Assembly (NCBI GenBank): GCA_015680905.1
Contig: CM027380.1
Span: 15,642,001 to 15,706,000, forward strand
Reading direction: 5' to 3'
Length of the DNA stretch: 64,000 bases
Source of the DNA: Coptis chinensis
Lineage: Eukaryota; Streptophyta; Magnoliopsida; Ranunculales; Ranunculaceae
Of this stretch, positions 34,588 through 46,333 are shown in pieces. The position numbers and the translations under genes were made by a program. How positions within the stretch are numbered: position 1 is the first letter of the stretch; each line of letters starts with the position of its first letter. The notes under the pieces are model-generated. The model was not told the origin of the DNA. It was given only the letters and a program-made list of their open reading frames with translations, and did not search any database.

Positions 34588-36190
34588 ACACCCAAAATTT
34601 CCAGACAATATTTAAAATCAATCATCTAGAAACTCGGGGTGAAACAAAACCCAATACCCTGTATCAAACACGATATAAAAAAAACTGAAATCAATAGAAA
34701 ACCAAAAGAACAACTCTTAATATACGAATTCAAAAATTTCTAAACAACTCTATTACATCTGTTTTAAATCAAGATTTTATACTTCGATCATAAAACTTAT
34801 ACCAGTAAAACTCTAAGAGCGAATCCCAATCAAGCGTCTTCATCCGCTGCGTTCCACCATCTATGTTTCCAAGAACACACCCACGTTGCAAAACAAAGCA
34901 AACATGGGTCAGCAAGTTGAATTTGCTGGTATGAGTAAGACTGAAAATATAAAATAGTTTCATACTTAAATTATTCAAACAACACTTTATATGTACCCAT
35001 AACTTAACCATTCTCAGCTTGAAAGACAGGTAGTTCCGTCATTTCAACCGACATAGTTTCTTCCCAAGCAAGTCATCCATTATATTAACTCATTATAATA
35101 ACTTAGTAATTGAATTAAATCTTACTGATATCCACTATTGTATAAGGGTAGGACAGCGTCCCTCCACAAAATATCATTAAGTCCTACCCTCCTGCAAAAC
35201 AAAGTTAGGTTTCCCAAACCTAAACATTTAATTCGTACATCTATTTCTCTCACCATAACCATGAGAATATACAATCTAACATAATATATCACCCCACCGT
35301 ATCAATTATATCACGTTAACAATATTTACATTCTTTCATAAGAAATCATATGTATCATATCATAATACACAACCAATCATATCCAATAACTCGCTCATAC
35401 ATAAAGCTAATATTTTTTTTTAAAACCACTTGTCTATTTATGAGAATGAGAAGAATCACAACCAGGGAGTACATTCATCAAAGAGGTGTGGAGAGATCTA
35501 AAGATGTGGGTGACACATTAAATTTTCACCGGACACTTTTACACCGGATTTTAACACTCAAGAGTTCTTAGTTATTATAATATTTTTATTACAAAACAAA
35601 CATCGTCTCAAACAATAATTCATTACTAAAGATTCCAAACACAATAACTAATCAACTCACCTCATTATCAATTATATAAATCTTAGATATCAAAAAGTTC
35701 AATCAGAAATAACGCATTAGTTACATGTCTCGGGAATACATTTTAAACTACCGTAATCACGTACACAATTAAGTACTAACATTGTACACATATAGTTATC
35801 ACAATAACTAATAACTAATAACTAATATATAATATAGTATAGTGTAGTGGCTGCACTTTTGCTCAAAGCTGCCTACGATTCAAATCTCTCAAGATTGGAA
35901 TCAAGCCTTTGTAGTTTTTATCAGCCACATAGTCAATGCTATAGTTTTTCCTATATTCATCCAAATGACATGTAACTTAATTATTTAGAAACTAGGGTAT
36001 GTAGACATACTTTTTCATGTATAACTCGAAGTCCCAACCTCAGCCCATCTAAAAGAAAACTTAGGTTGAAAACGGAAAAAAATCATAATTTCAGCAAATT
36101 GGATTTCTGACGGACTATCTTCAGAATGGAACAACTCTTTCCACAGGTGTCCAAATACATCAAGGCTTTTTGTGTTGAAAAGCTAACACA

Positions 36191-36234
<44 letters not shown>

Positions 36235-37728
36235 TTTAATGTTTTACAAAAATACTCAATCTCATTCTAAGTATACAAAAACTAGGTTAGAACACACGCA
36301 GGTACCGCAACTGATTTACGGCCTTTTTGTTTTTCTGCAAACTTCTAGACATCATATCTACCTCCACAGACCTCGGAATATGATGAGGCCAATTGAGTTA
36401 GAAAGAAGACTTATAAAACTCACCTTTTCATGTTTTACAAAAACTCTAACTCTCCCCCTAGATTTATGCAATTTGTGATCAAACCCTATGCAGAAAACTG
36501 TTTTTTGACAAATGGAATTTCTGACGCATATAATTGTCGAAGTCATATCTTTTCCGTCACTCATCCAAATTAAGTGAGGCTCACTGCGTCGGATAAAAGA
36601 CTCTCTAAGGTTTCATTTGGTTTTGGTTTCGCACAAATCTACAAAGTATAGTGTCCTATACACTTCCTACAATGCAACATATCTAGAATATGTGCACAAA
36701 CAGTTATCATATATTGAAGTCAGTTTTCATAATCTTAAACACGAGTATGAACTTGGGTCAAAGTATGAGGTTGTACCTCTGTAAGTATAGATTCTAATGG
36801 TTTTGGAATCAACACAAAAGAGTAAATATTTTATTTTATATGATTTTATTGCTGCAGATTGCTCAGTTTCAGTCCCAGTTTCTACATCAGACTTCAACTT
36901 AAATTTCAGTATGCAAAACGACTAGATATGAAATTTTACAAAACATGAAAGTTGTAGATATGCGTGTCTAAAGTAGACAGGCGTTAGATTCATATAAAAA
37001 AAGATCACAAACGAATTTTCTATGTTTAAATTACTAAGAACAATTCTGAAATTCTGAAAATCAAAACCCTATAACATGAATCCAATGACTTCACATCATT
37101 CAAAACAGTTGCAGGCCTATATAATACTACCAATCAATCAATAAACACATGGTTTACTCACTACCGTATACAAGTACTCTTGAACACAACAACACCTATA
37201 TATCAAAGCTAAACTTTTGGTGCCAGTAACTCAATATACTGAAAGTCTCTGATTAAACAAATAATTTCGATCTCAAAGTTCTATATCATTATAGAGAATT
37301 AAATACGCAACTAATCTAAACCATAGTAATAAATCAATTATATGAAAATAAGGTTTAGACTACTCACTGTTTGTAAACCGAACAGTTAGATTTCCGAAAG
37401 CGGAAGAATCCGAAAGACCGAAGACGACTGTCGCGTGAAGAAGACGATCTTCCTCGTTCGAAACCTTTTCTTTTTTACTCTCAAACAACAACCACTCATT
37501 GATGTTACTCTCCTTTCCGCCTCTATTTTTTCTTTTCTTCTCTGGGTAAAAATAATCTCTATGTGTGAACTCCTTTTTGTTTTAAAAAACCCCCAAAACA
37601 AGGAAATGGGGTTTATCCTCTTTACCCTATCTCTTTCTAATATTTATCCTTTTTTATTTTATTTATTCTTATTATTAACATTAATCATATATTATAAAAA
37701 TAATAAATAGAAATAGCCGGGTGTTATA
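34588..37728. mobile_element. 3.1-kb non-coding insertion with 9-10 bp target duplication (possible non-autonomous Mutator-like element)
   Basis: ATCTCTGTCA occurs on both sides (34579-34588 and 37729-37738), separating two halves of one copia coding region, so the interval is an insertion. The left end reads ACACCCAAAATTT and the reverse complement of the right end TATAACACCCGGC, sharing ACACCC. The interior is AT-rich, has a 38-T run (36195-36232), and I see no domain in it. A 9-bp duplication suits Mutator-like elements, but terminal inverted repeats are very short or decayed, so the class is uncertain. Confidence 0.7.
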
Positions 37729-37738
37729 ATCTCTGTCA

Positions 37739-39138
37739 TCTAACTCGAGTTCAAGGAGTTCAAGTAGTGAGGGTTCAAGGAATGCAAGTAGAATAGGCAA
37801 CAATCTATATGATCCTACACTTGATACTGACATACCTCCGCGTAAGTTTAAATGCTTGAAGGATATTTATGATACAACTTTTGCCCTTATGGCTGCAGAA
37901 CCCTCGTGTTATGAAGAAGCGGAAGGAATAGAAGAGTGGGAGCAGTCTATGCAAGATGAAATGGCAGCCATTGAAAAAAATCAGACATGGATTCTTGTGG
38001 ATCTGCCACCTGAAAAAATGCAATTGGGGATGAAATGGGTCTACAAAGTTAAGTACAATGCTGATGGGACAGTGCAAAAGTTCAAAGCAAGGCTCGTGGC
38101 TAAAGGGTATGTGCAACAATACGGAGTAGCTAGATTTATTCGACACTTACTCTCCGATTGCTCGGTTTGAAACTGTTAGATTTGTTCTCGTAGTAGCAGC
38201 TCAAATGACATGGCGTGTATATCAATTTGATGTCAAATCAACTTTTCTCAATGGTTATTTGAATGAAGACGTATATATATGTTCAACAGCCACAAGGGTT
38301 CATTGTCGAAGGAAAGGAAGAGAAAGTGTACAAACTGACAAAGACACTTTAATTTATGGGCTTAAACAAGCGCCAAGAGCATGGTACAACAGACTCGATT
38401 CTTATTTTGAAAGTCATGGTTTCAACCAAAGTAAAAGTGAGCCAACCTTATACGTGAAGGTCAAAGGTACTGAAACTCTTATTGTTTGATTGTGTTTATG
38501 TGGACGACATTATATACACTAGCAGTTCTAGCAGTCTTATCAAAGAGTTCAAGGACAGTATGATGCATGAGTTTGATATGTTTGACTAGGGTTTGTTGCA
38601 TTATTTTATGGGTCTTCAAATTCAGCAGACTCCTGACGGCATTTTTATTTCTCAAGAGAAATATGCAGTGGATTTACTTAAGAAATTCAATATGGTGAAC
38701 TGTAAGACGTCTTCTACACCGATGAACACCAGTGAGAAGTTGTCTATTAATGATGGGACTGTGAAGGCTGATGAAACTTATTTTAGAAGTTTGGTTGGTG
38801 GACTCATGTACTTATTAACAAACTCTCGCCCAGATATTATGTTCTCTGTGAGTTTAATTTCCAGATTCATGCATAGTCCTTCCGTACATCATATTGGAGC
38901 TACAAAGAGGATTCTCCGTTATGTCAGGTCAACTAGCAACTATGAAATTTGGTACAAACCAGTTCCTAAGTTTGGCTTGATTGGTTTTAGTGATAGCGAT
39001 TGGGCTAGTTTTGTGAATGATAGGAAAAGCCCTAGTGGTCTTGGTTCAGGAGTTGTCTCATGGAGTTCAAAAAAGAAAGACACTGGTGCACTATCATCAT
39101 TAGAAGATGAATATGTTACACTGTACATATATTGGTGA
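37739..39138 (+). pseudogene. Older plus-strand copia: reverse transcriptase and RNase H, degenerate
   Basis: This resumes the copia of 33507-34578. The RT has EGIEEWEQSMQDEMAAIEKN, LGMKWVYKVKYNADGTVQKF and KARLVAKGYVQQYG, then frame changes. FDVKSTFLNGYLNEDVYI and [20 protein letters not shown] follow. A YVDD-type block at about 38499-38510 is out of frame. Later blocks are YFMGLQIQQTPDGIFISQEK, LVGGLMYLLTNSRPDIMF and the RNase H motif SDSDWASFVNDRKSPSGL. Homology ends at about 39120, before the usual RNase H C-terminus, so the 3' end and LTR are missing. Confidence 0.88.
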
Positions 39139-39231
39139 TTTGTGGAATTCTAAGATTAAACCCAAATCAAAGATTACAATGCCTAGAATAAAAGACCGTG
39201 CATTATTTTTTGGGATTTTTTGGGTTAGTTA

Positions 39232-39391
39232 GACTTACCCCATTAATAGTTGCAATTAGTGTTACCCCATTTTCAAAAATATTAGTGATACCCCAATTGC
39301 AAGATCTAACAGCTACGGGATGATTTTTTTTTTTCAGATGAAGAAATCTGACCGTTGGATCTTGCAATTGGGGGGTATTACTATCTAACCC
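39232..39391. mobile_element. Short foldback (MITE-like) element, about 160 bp
   Basis: The left end reads GGGTTAGTTAGACTTACCCC and the reverse complement of the right end GGGTTAGATAGTAATACCCC. Internally, ACCCCAATTGCAAGATC (about 39291) pairs with GATCTTGCAATTGGGG (about 39358), leaving a loop with a T-run. It has no coding capacity. The flanks do not give a clear target duplication. Confidence 0.55.
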
Positions 39392-39804
39392 TTATTTTTT
39401 TCATTTTCTTTTTTGTTGGAAAACATTGCATTATTTCGTTAACTATTATCTCTTTTTGTGTTGGAAAATATTTTTATATCCATTATTACATTCCACATAT
39501 TGATCTTTGCACTATCACTCCACATATTTTTCACTTTGTACTCGACATTAAATTTATCTATCTTCAACATCATTTACTTTATATTTGTCCAGCCTGATCT
39601 TTTCTGATTGTGCTGAAGTTAAGTGTGTATGTGCAAAATGTATCACACTAGCAGTTTGGATTTATGTATATATACCAGTATATGTAGAAATTAGAATCTT
39701 GAATCAGTTTTGATTGATTATGTAGAATGTTTCGGAAATAAATATATTTCACAAATGGTTTGTTCAATTAATGCAAAGGATTTGATTGATTTTGATATGC
39801 TTAT

Positions 39805-40409
39805 TGTAGGGGAGTAATATCCTCATTAAGGAATATCGCGCACGCGTGAAGCATAAGCGAACTCAGGACATCGACCTCCAAGACCGATCTGTGAGCAGCT
39901 CCCTTGTGAAGACATACGCGCGCAGCATAAGCGAACCCAAGACACCGACCTCCAAGACCGATCTGTGAGCAGCTCCTTTCATGTAGGTGGTACGAACAAA
40001 GATGTCTCAGTACGAACAAACGGCTAGAGATAGAACGCCTCAGATAAAGTCACCACCAGGGGTAATCATTACCAAAATTTTACTTGTACTTCCCACCACC
40101 GGGAAATAGGGACTACCGCGCCAACTCCCAATCAGCACACGACTTATACTAAAACCAGCCCAACACTCATTCACAATCTCCACCTTACACGTGTGCAAGA
40201 GACACACGTGTCTCTAAGATTGACACTTCCACAAGCCTATAAATACCACCTACTTGAACTACGTGAGACCTGATTCCTCTCTCCCCTGAAAAACCAAGAG
40301 AGGATACGTAGGCAGCTCGCTCATCAGCGAACTTGGTCTCTCCAAAAACCTCAACCCATTCCCCTTTCTCTTCACTACTTCTAAAGGAAAACCAAAACAC
40401 CCCTTTACA
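39805..40409 (+). repeat. 5' LTR of the gypsy element (605 bp)
   Basis: It starts TGTAGGGGAGTAATATCC and ends ACCCCTTTACA. It contains an internal 73-bp direct repeat (39851-39923 and 39924-39976, sharing CGACCTCCAAGACCGATCTG). A TATA box, TATAAATA, is at 40238-40245. Two ACACGTGT motifs (40187-40194 and 40204-40211) lie just upstream of it. The layout is that of a U3 promoter. Confidence 0.93.
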
Positions 40410-40410
40410 T

Positions 40411-40425
40411 TGGCGCCGTCTGTGG
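40411..40425 (+). other. Primer-binding site of the gypsy element (Asp-tRNA-like)
   Basis: TGGCGCCGTCTGTGG lies one base after the LTR. TGGCGCCGT is complementary to the 3' end of plant tRNA-Asp (ACGGCGCCA), the primer commonly used by this group; the remaining bases deviate. Confidence 0.8.
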
Positions 40426-40490
40426 TTTCGATTCCTTAAGAAATCACCTTAACCCAACTCAAAAACCTACAATTCTCAAGCCCACGAAGC

Positions 40491-41426
40491 ATGGTCAGCC
40501 TCGAAGCTCAAGTTCAAAACCTCGCAGACCAGCTGGGTTTAACAAACAAGAGCATTTCCTTGTTCAGGCAAGAAAATGCTGCTTTACGAGCACAAGTAGA
40601 CGCTTACCAACAGCAGCCAGTCGGTAACGTTGCGGAGAACGGCATCAACGAGGTTAATCAACAGATTAACGAATTATCACATAGGATAGGTCAGAGTGCA
40701 GTCAGAAAGGATGCGACCCAGATTGTTCAAAAGATGCTCAAGACATACCGCGCGTCTCCGTTCAGTGCTGAGGTTCTCAATAAACCCTCTCCTCAAGATT
40801 TTATCCAGCCACGCTTCCCAATGTATGATGGCAGCACATGCCCCGGTCAGCATGTGGCTCGGTACATTCAAAGTCTGGCCCTCTACAGTTCTCCTGAGTT
40901 TGATCATCTTCACTGTCGACTATTTCCGGCCAGTCTCAAGGATGGCGCACTTGATTGGTTCTTCTCTCTTGAACCTGATTCTATTAAAACTTTTGAACAG
41001 CTTACTGATCTGTTTGCTAGCCAATACGTGCACAACAAACGAAAGAAGGCGGATCTTGATTCGCTGTTCCAGCTCTCATTTAGGGAAGATGAAACCATTC
41101 GCCAATTCTTAGGACGGTTCAAGACTGAACTGTTGTGTATGGAAAGCGGACTGAAAGAGTCTTTTGCCACACTGACATTTTCTAACGCCTGTCGAGTGCG
41201 TAATACCGACCTCTCCAGATCACTGATGAAAGACCGCCCAAAAATGCTGTCCGAACTGTATGCCCGGGTCGACAAGTATATCAAGTTGCAAGAAAGTTTG
41301 AAGTCCAGTGGTTTAGCCGAGGTCCAGGAGGTGGCAGCGGTCTCGATCCCGCGTGCCAAAAAGCGATCCAGTCGGCGGCACCGGCGGTACTTCGGCGGGA
41401 TAACAACGAGAGTTCATTTGTCTTGA
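40491..41426 (+). pseudogene. Gypsy gag (retrotrans_gag), truncated by frameshift
   Basis: An ATG 81 bp after the LTR opens 311 codons. An N-terminal coiled coil (residues 1-60) is followed by the capsid domain: QPRFPMYDGSTCPGQHVARY, FPASLKDGALDWFFSLEPDS and FRQFLGRFKTELL-like DETIRQFLGRFKTEL. The frame ends after a basic KKRSSRRHRRY stretch at a TGA, apparently after a frameshift, since the protease frame begins 80 bp later. The nucleic-acid-binding tail is therefore disrupted. Confidence 0.88.
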
Positions 41427-41507
41427 CACGCTCCCCTAGTTACATACTGGACAAGATCCAGTGAGCCTCATACTTCCGACCAGATGTGAGGCAGCCAATA
41501 GATCGAC

Positions 41508-43034
41508 TTGACAAGCCCTACTGCGCATTCCACAAAGCAAAATGCCATGAAACCAATGCGTGCTGGGGGCTTAAGCACTATTTCCGTGACCTCATCGGCC
41601 GGTCATATTAAACAAGATTACCAACATTCCCCGACGGTGATTTGCGCCATAAACTCATGGCTCGCCGAGTACGCAGTCGATCTCCACCTCGCCGTCACCA
41701 CCAAGAGTTTCAAGCTCGCCCCTACAGCAGAGGACGTCCCAGAGACCGTTTCTACTACTAGCTTAAGCGAACAACACTCCTCAGATCGTGACAATGCTAG
41801 AACCATTCACATGATTACCTTCCCCGATGATTCCGTCACCTCATCCAGAGAGAAAAGACCTCGTGTCGGTGCTCTTCAGGAGGTGTATCATTTTACTTCC
41901 CAGGCAGCACACGCTCCGTGCAGCTCAGGTTGCAATTCCGAAGATATCATTTTCACAGAGGCCGACCTCAACAAGGTCTGCCTTCCTCACAACGATGCAT
42001 TGGTCGTCCACGTCAATATTAGCGACTGGACAGTAAAGCGCGTCCTGATCGACCCGGGGAGTTCGTGCGACATTTTATTCTATCACACCGTCCAAGAAAT
42101 GAGTTTTCCCAAGTCAGTTCTTATAGATCCGATTGCTCCCCTTTATGGGTTCAATGGCTCCAGGGCCGACCCTATCGGTGACATCATCCTTCCAGTATCC
42201 GTAGGGTCTAAAGAGGACAAAGTCAGCTGCAATACACACTTCAGTGTTCTGGACATCAAGTCGTCCTATAATGCCATACTAGGACGACGGTGGATCCACC
42301 AAATGCAAGATGTACCGTCCACATTGCATCAAGTTCTCCGTTTCCCAAGCCCCAGAGGAATGATGGAGCTGAAAAGCAATCAACTGGAAGCATATCATTG
42401 TAACCAAATCTTGTCAGAAAGTAGGATTAACAGTGGACCAATCCACACAAGCAACGAGCCCACCAGTTATACCATGGCCAACGACCTGCTTGCCGAGGTC
42501 AGAGCCAATGCATCAAAACAGCACGCTGGGGGCTCCAGTAAGAAGATGCAGTTGTCTGTTTCCACTCCAGAAGTCAGCCCAACCATTGTCGATCCATCAG
42601 GACGGATCCGAGAAGTCGCGTCAGTTGTTGTCAACACAGCAGTCACGACCCCAGAGGTCACCTCCACTATTGTTGCCCCACCAGTTAGCATTCCAATAGC
42701 CTCACCGCCATGTGTCGCACAACAAATCTCAATTCCGGCAGTCACTCCAGCCCCTGCTGTCATGATCACAGAGGCCATTCCAGCCCCTGTTCTCGTCACC
42801 AAAGACACTGATCCAGCTCGGGCGACTACTTTCACTCTCCCTCAGATCGCTAAAGTATCACCATATGAAGAAGCATCACCACCCAAGACAACACCTCAAC
42901 AGGTCGACAGAGAGCGAGTGAACTTAGGAACTGATGATGATCCCAAGTTTGTATATGTAGGGGCTAACCTTGACCCTACACTCAAGGCCCAACTTGTAAA
43001 CTTTTTGGCCATGAATAAAGATGTTTTCGCTTAG
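41508..43034 (+). pseudogene. Gypsy protease region (508-codon open frame)
   Basis: The frame carries a retropepsin-like block, ALVVHVNISDWTVKRVLIDP GSSCDILFYH read in one frame (D-P-G-S-S where D-S/T-G is canonical), and YNAILGRRWIHQMQ. A long Val/Pro/Thr-rich linker (about residues 330-440) follows, then a segment leading to RT (FVYVGANLDPTLKAQLVNFL). It ends at a TAG (43032-43034) in place of a sense codon (KDVFA then stop). DxGSS variants are common in plant Tat proteases, so loss of activity cannot be concluded. Confidence 0.82.
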
Positions 43035-43808
43035 TCGTATATCGATGTACCCGGAATCGATCCCAACGTAGCATGTCATTGATTAAATGTAAACCCCAAT
43101 GCTAGACCAGTTCGCCAACGACCTCACCGCTTATCCTTGCGGTTTCAAAAAGCCATTAACGACGAGGTCGACAAACTCAAGCAGGTCGGTTTCATCAGAA
43201 AGGTCGACTATCCAGACTGGATCGCGAACATTGTCGCGGTCCCCAAAAAGACTGGAACAGTTCGCCTATGTGTCGATTTCACGAATGTCAATCACGAAAC
43301 CCCAAAAGATAGTTTTCCCCTACCTCGTATTGACCGACTTGTCGACCAGACCTATGGGTATGAACTTCTCTCCTTCATGGACGCGTACAGTGGATACAAC
43401 CAAATCTCACTCGCTGAGGAAGATCAAGAGAAGACCTCGTTCATTACCGAGCAAGGAATTTATTGCTACAACGTTCTCCCGTTTGGCCTTAAGAACGCTG
43501 GAGCGACATATCAGCGTCTAGTAACAAACATGTTCCAGGACATGTTAGGAGAGACCATGGAGGTTTACATAGACGACATGGTCGTCAAAAGCTAGAAAGC
43601 AGGCGAACACCTCAGTCACCTTGACCAAGCGTTCTCCAGATTGCGCCGCACTCGAATGAAGTTGAACCCAGAGAAATGCTTCTTTGGAGCGTCCTCCGGA
43701 AAGTTTCTAGGATATCAGGTGTCACAGCAAGGGATCGAAGCCAATCTAGACCAAATCCGAGCGTTCTTAGACATGCCTGATCCACAGACAAAGAAGCAGA
43801 TATAGAAG
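43035..43808 (+). pseudogene. Gypsy reverse transcriptase, interrupted by TAG stops
   Basis: The open stretch 43137-43595 has INDEVDKLKQVGFIRKVDYP, VAVPKKTGTVRLCVDFTNVN, LLSFMDAYSGYNQISLAEED, NVLPFGLKNAGATYQRLV and the active-site MEVYIDDMVVKS. A TAG follows immediately. The same frame continues (HLSHLDQAFSRLRRTRMKL; LGYQVSQQGIEANLDQIRAF) to a second TAG at 43803-43805. The catalytic YIDD is present but the protein is cut twice. Confidence 0.9.
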
Positions 43809-45089
43809 TTGTCAGGCATGGTCGTTGCACTCAACCGATTCATATCCAGGGGGTCAGACAAGTGTCGCCTGTTCCTACAACTCCTCAAAAAAGACGAGCA
43901 GTTCTCATGGAACGATCAATGCCACCAAGCATTCGCCACTCTCAAAGAATACCTCACCACGCCTCCCGTCTTAGCCAAACCAATAGATGGAGAGACACTG
44001 GGGCTATATCTGGCAATATCAGACTTCGCCATCAGCTCAGTTCTCTTCAAAGAGGAGCACAACTCAGAAAAGCCGATCTACTTTACAAGTAAGACGCTCA
44101 CGCCAGCGGAAAGGAATTATTCTTTCCTTGAAAGAGCCGTACTTGCTTTGGTGTATTCGGCAAGAAAATTCAGGCCGTACTTTCAAGCACATCCGATCAA
44201 AGTACTGACCGACCTCCCCTTGAAGAAGATCTTCCACAAAGAAAACAAGACTACTCGTATGGCAGTATGGGCCGAAGAACACGGTGAACACCACATGGAG
44301 TTTGTACCTCGCACTTCTCAGAAAGGTCAAGTCATCGCCGATTTCCTAGCAGATTTCCCTGTTGAGGACCCACATTGGGAACCAAAAATGGAGCTCGCAG
44401 ACGCAAAGGAATGTGTCAAATCAATCTGGTCTCTCTTTGTAGATGGCTCTAGCAACCATGGAGGGAGTGGCATCGGGGTCGTCTTAGTGTCCCCCGATGG
44501 AACTATGGTCGAAAAGTCAGTTCAACTCAACTTCGCATCTTCCAACAACGAGGCGGAGTACGAAGCGTTGATCATGGGCCTTCGTATGACACTACAGCTC
44601 GGTGTGCAAGAACTTCAAGTCTTTAGTGACTCGCAACTGGTCGTTCGCCAGATTGCAAAAGAGTACACTACCCATGAAGGTAACCTTTCGAAGTATCTTC
44701 AGGTCGTTCATCATTTATTGCCTTCTTTTAAGAAATCTACCATACATCATTTTTTGCGTGATGAGAACCGTCACGCAGACAGTCTAGCTTACTTAGCCAC
44801 TCAAACACCGAGTTGCATTCCACGACAACTCCTCATTGAAGTAGTCGACCGACTGCACTGTGCGAAAGCATGCCCTAGTTATAACCGATCTGTTCCCTCT
44901 CTCCGAAGATCAGTTGAGTCAGACATGGATGCAGCCTATCATGGACTACATCCACCATGGCACACTCCCTGCAGAACGTGCCAAAGCAAGCAAATCCTAT
45001 ATCAAGAACGTCGTTATTGCTTATTGCACAATAAGTTGTTCAGGAAATCTGCTGGTGGACCACACTTGCGATGCATTACTCCAGAGTAG
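43809..45089 (+). pseudogene. Gypsy RNase H, second (archaeal-type) RNase H and linker to integrase
   Basis: The open frame of about 426 codons starts with the RT thumb (LSGMVVALNRFISRGSDKCR). The retroviral-type RNase H follows: LGLYLAISDFAISSVLFKEE, PIYFTSKTLTPAERNYSFLE and FRPYFQAHPIKVLTDLPLKK. The extra RNase H reads LFVDGSSNHGGSGIGVVLVS, NNEAEYEALIMGLRMTLQLG, LQVFSDSQLVVRQI and LRDENRHADSLAYLAT, with D, E, D and a late acidic residue conserved. The second RNase H marks the Tat lineage. The frame ends at TAG just before the integrase zinc finger. Confidence 0.9.
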
Positions 45090-45095
45090 GGCCAA

Positions 45096-46144
45096 TTGAT
45101 ATTTGCCGAAATCCATGAAGGAGAATGCGGAAACCATGCCGGAGGTCGCTCTTTAGCCCACAAGGCAATTTCCCAAGGCTACTTTTGGCCCCGTATGCAG
45201 ATCGATGCCAAAGCATACGTCCTCAAGTGCTTAAAATCTCAAACATTCAGCCACAACATCATTCAGCCCGCTGGCGAGCTGATCAATATAGCAAGCCCAT
45301 GGCCATTTCACATGTGGGGTATGGACATCATGGGACCATTCGTCCCACAGAAGAGCACTGGTTTTCGATTCGTCTTAGCTGCAACAGACTATTTCACTAA
45401 GTGGGTCGAGACCATTCCTTTAGCACATGTCAAAGAATCACATGTCAGAAACTTCATCTAGACTCACATCATCACCAAATTTGGTTTGCCACATACACTA
45501 GTGATGGACAATGGACCCCAATTCAAAGGCAGAACAGTTAAAGAATTCCTAGCCAAGTGAAGATAATTCATGCATTTTCTACTCCACAATACGCTCAGAG
45601 TAATGGTCAAGCAGAAGCCAGCAACAAGGCCATCTTAGAAAATTTGAAGAAAAAGATTGAAAAGAATAAGAACTAATGACCGAACCAGTTGGAGAACATC
45701 TTGTGGGCTCATCGCACCACAGCTCGGTCCAGTACAGGCGAATCTCCATTCTCCTTGTGTTATGGCATAGAAGCTGTCATTCTCACCGAGCTGACAGTCA
45801 CTACGACTCGGTCCGAGCTCGTCGAGATGGGACACAATGATTCTGTTTTAGCACGAGAGGTCGATTTGCTAGAAGAACGACGTGACTTAGCCGCCATCAG
45901 AGTCGCATCTTATCAGCAAACTCTGAAGAACTCCTACAATAAACGGGTGCATCCTCGATCTTTCCAGCCTGGCGATCTAGTGCTAAAAAAGACGCAAGAC
46001 GACTCCAAATTAGCCCCTACATGGGAAAGCCCATACATCGTAGAACACGTTGTAGGCAACGGAGCATACTGGATAAAAACTCAAGATGGGAAATTGTTAC
46101 CTCGCCCTTGGAATACTTATCTGCTGAAAAGATTTTATCAATAA
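45096..46144 (+). pseudogene. Gypsy integrase, broken in three frames
   Basis: The first frame (45096-45461) has the zinc finger IHEGECGNHAGGRSLAHKAI...CLKS, where the last Cys of the CXXC pair is Ser. The core block GMDIMGPFVPQKSTGFRFVL carries the first catalytic Asp. Beyond a [23 protein letters not shown] carries the second Asp, and [10 protein letters not shown] (about 45607) the Glu, with more stops and a frameshift between. The frame 45689-46144 is the C-terminal part (LWAHRTTARSSTGESPFSLC; FQPGDLVLKKTQ; WESPYIVEHVVGNGAYWIKT). Confidence 0.9.
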
Positions 46145-46333
46145 AACCATTGTTGTTGTATATTCCGTTTTTCAAGCACTGTAAGTTCAAGGTTAAATTT
46201 CTTATGTTACCTAGTACAAGGTATTCCATTTACTTGCATCAAAAAGTCATACAGTTAGATCGTAAGCACCGACCCAAGATATACTTTACCGATCCAACAC
46301 GCCAAATGAACCATACGCTCTCATGAACATGAA

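Noticed and set aside
36239..37710. Open frames of 70-90 codons within the 3.1-kb insertion
   Set aside because: No transposase or other domain motif; hydrophobic low-complexity peptides from T-rich DNA.
44064..44330. Minus-strand frame opposite the gypsy RNase H
   Set aside because: Shadow of the strongly coding plus-strand pol frame.
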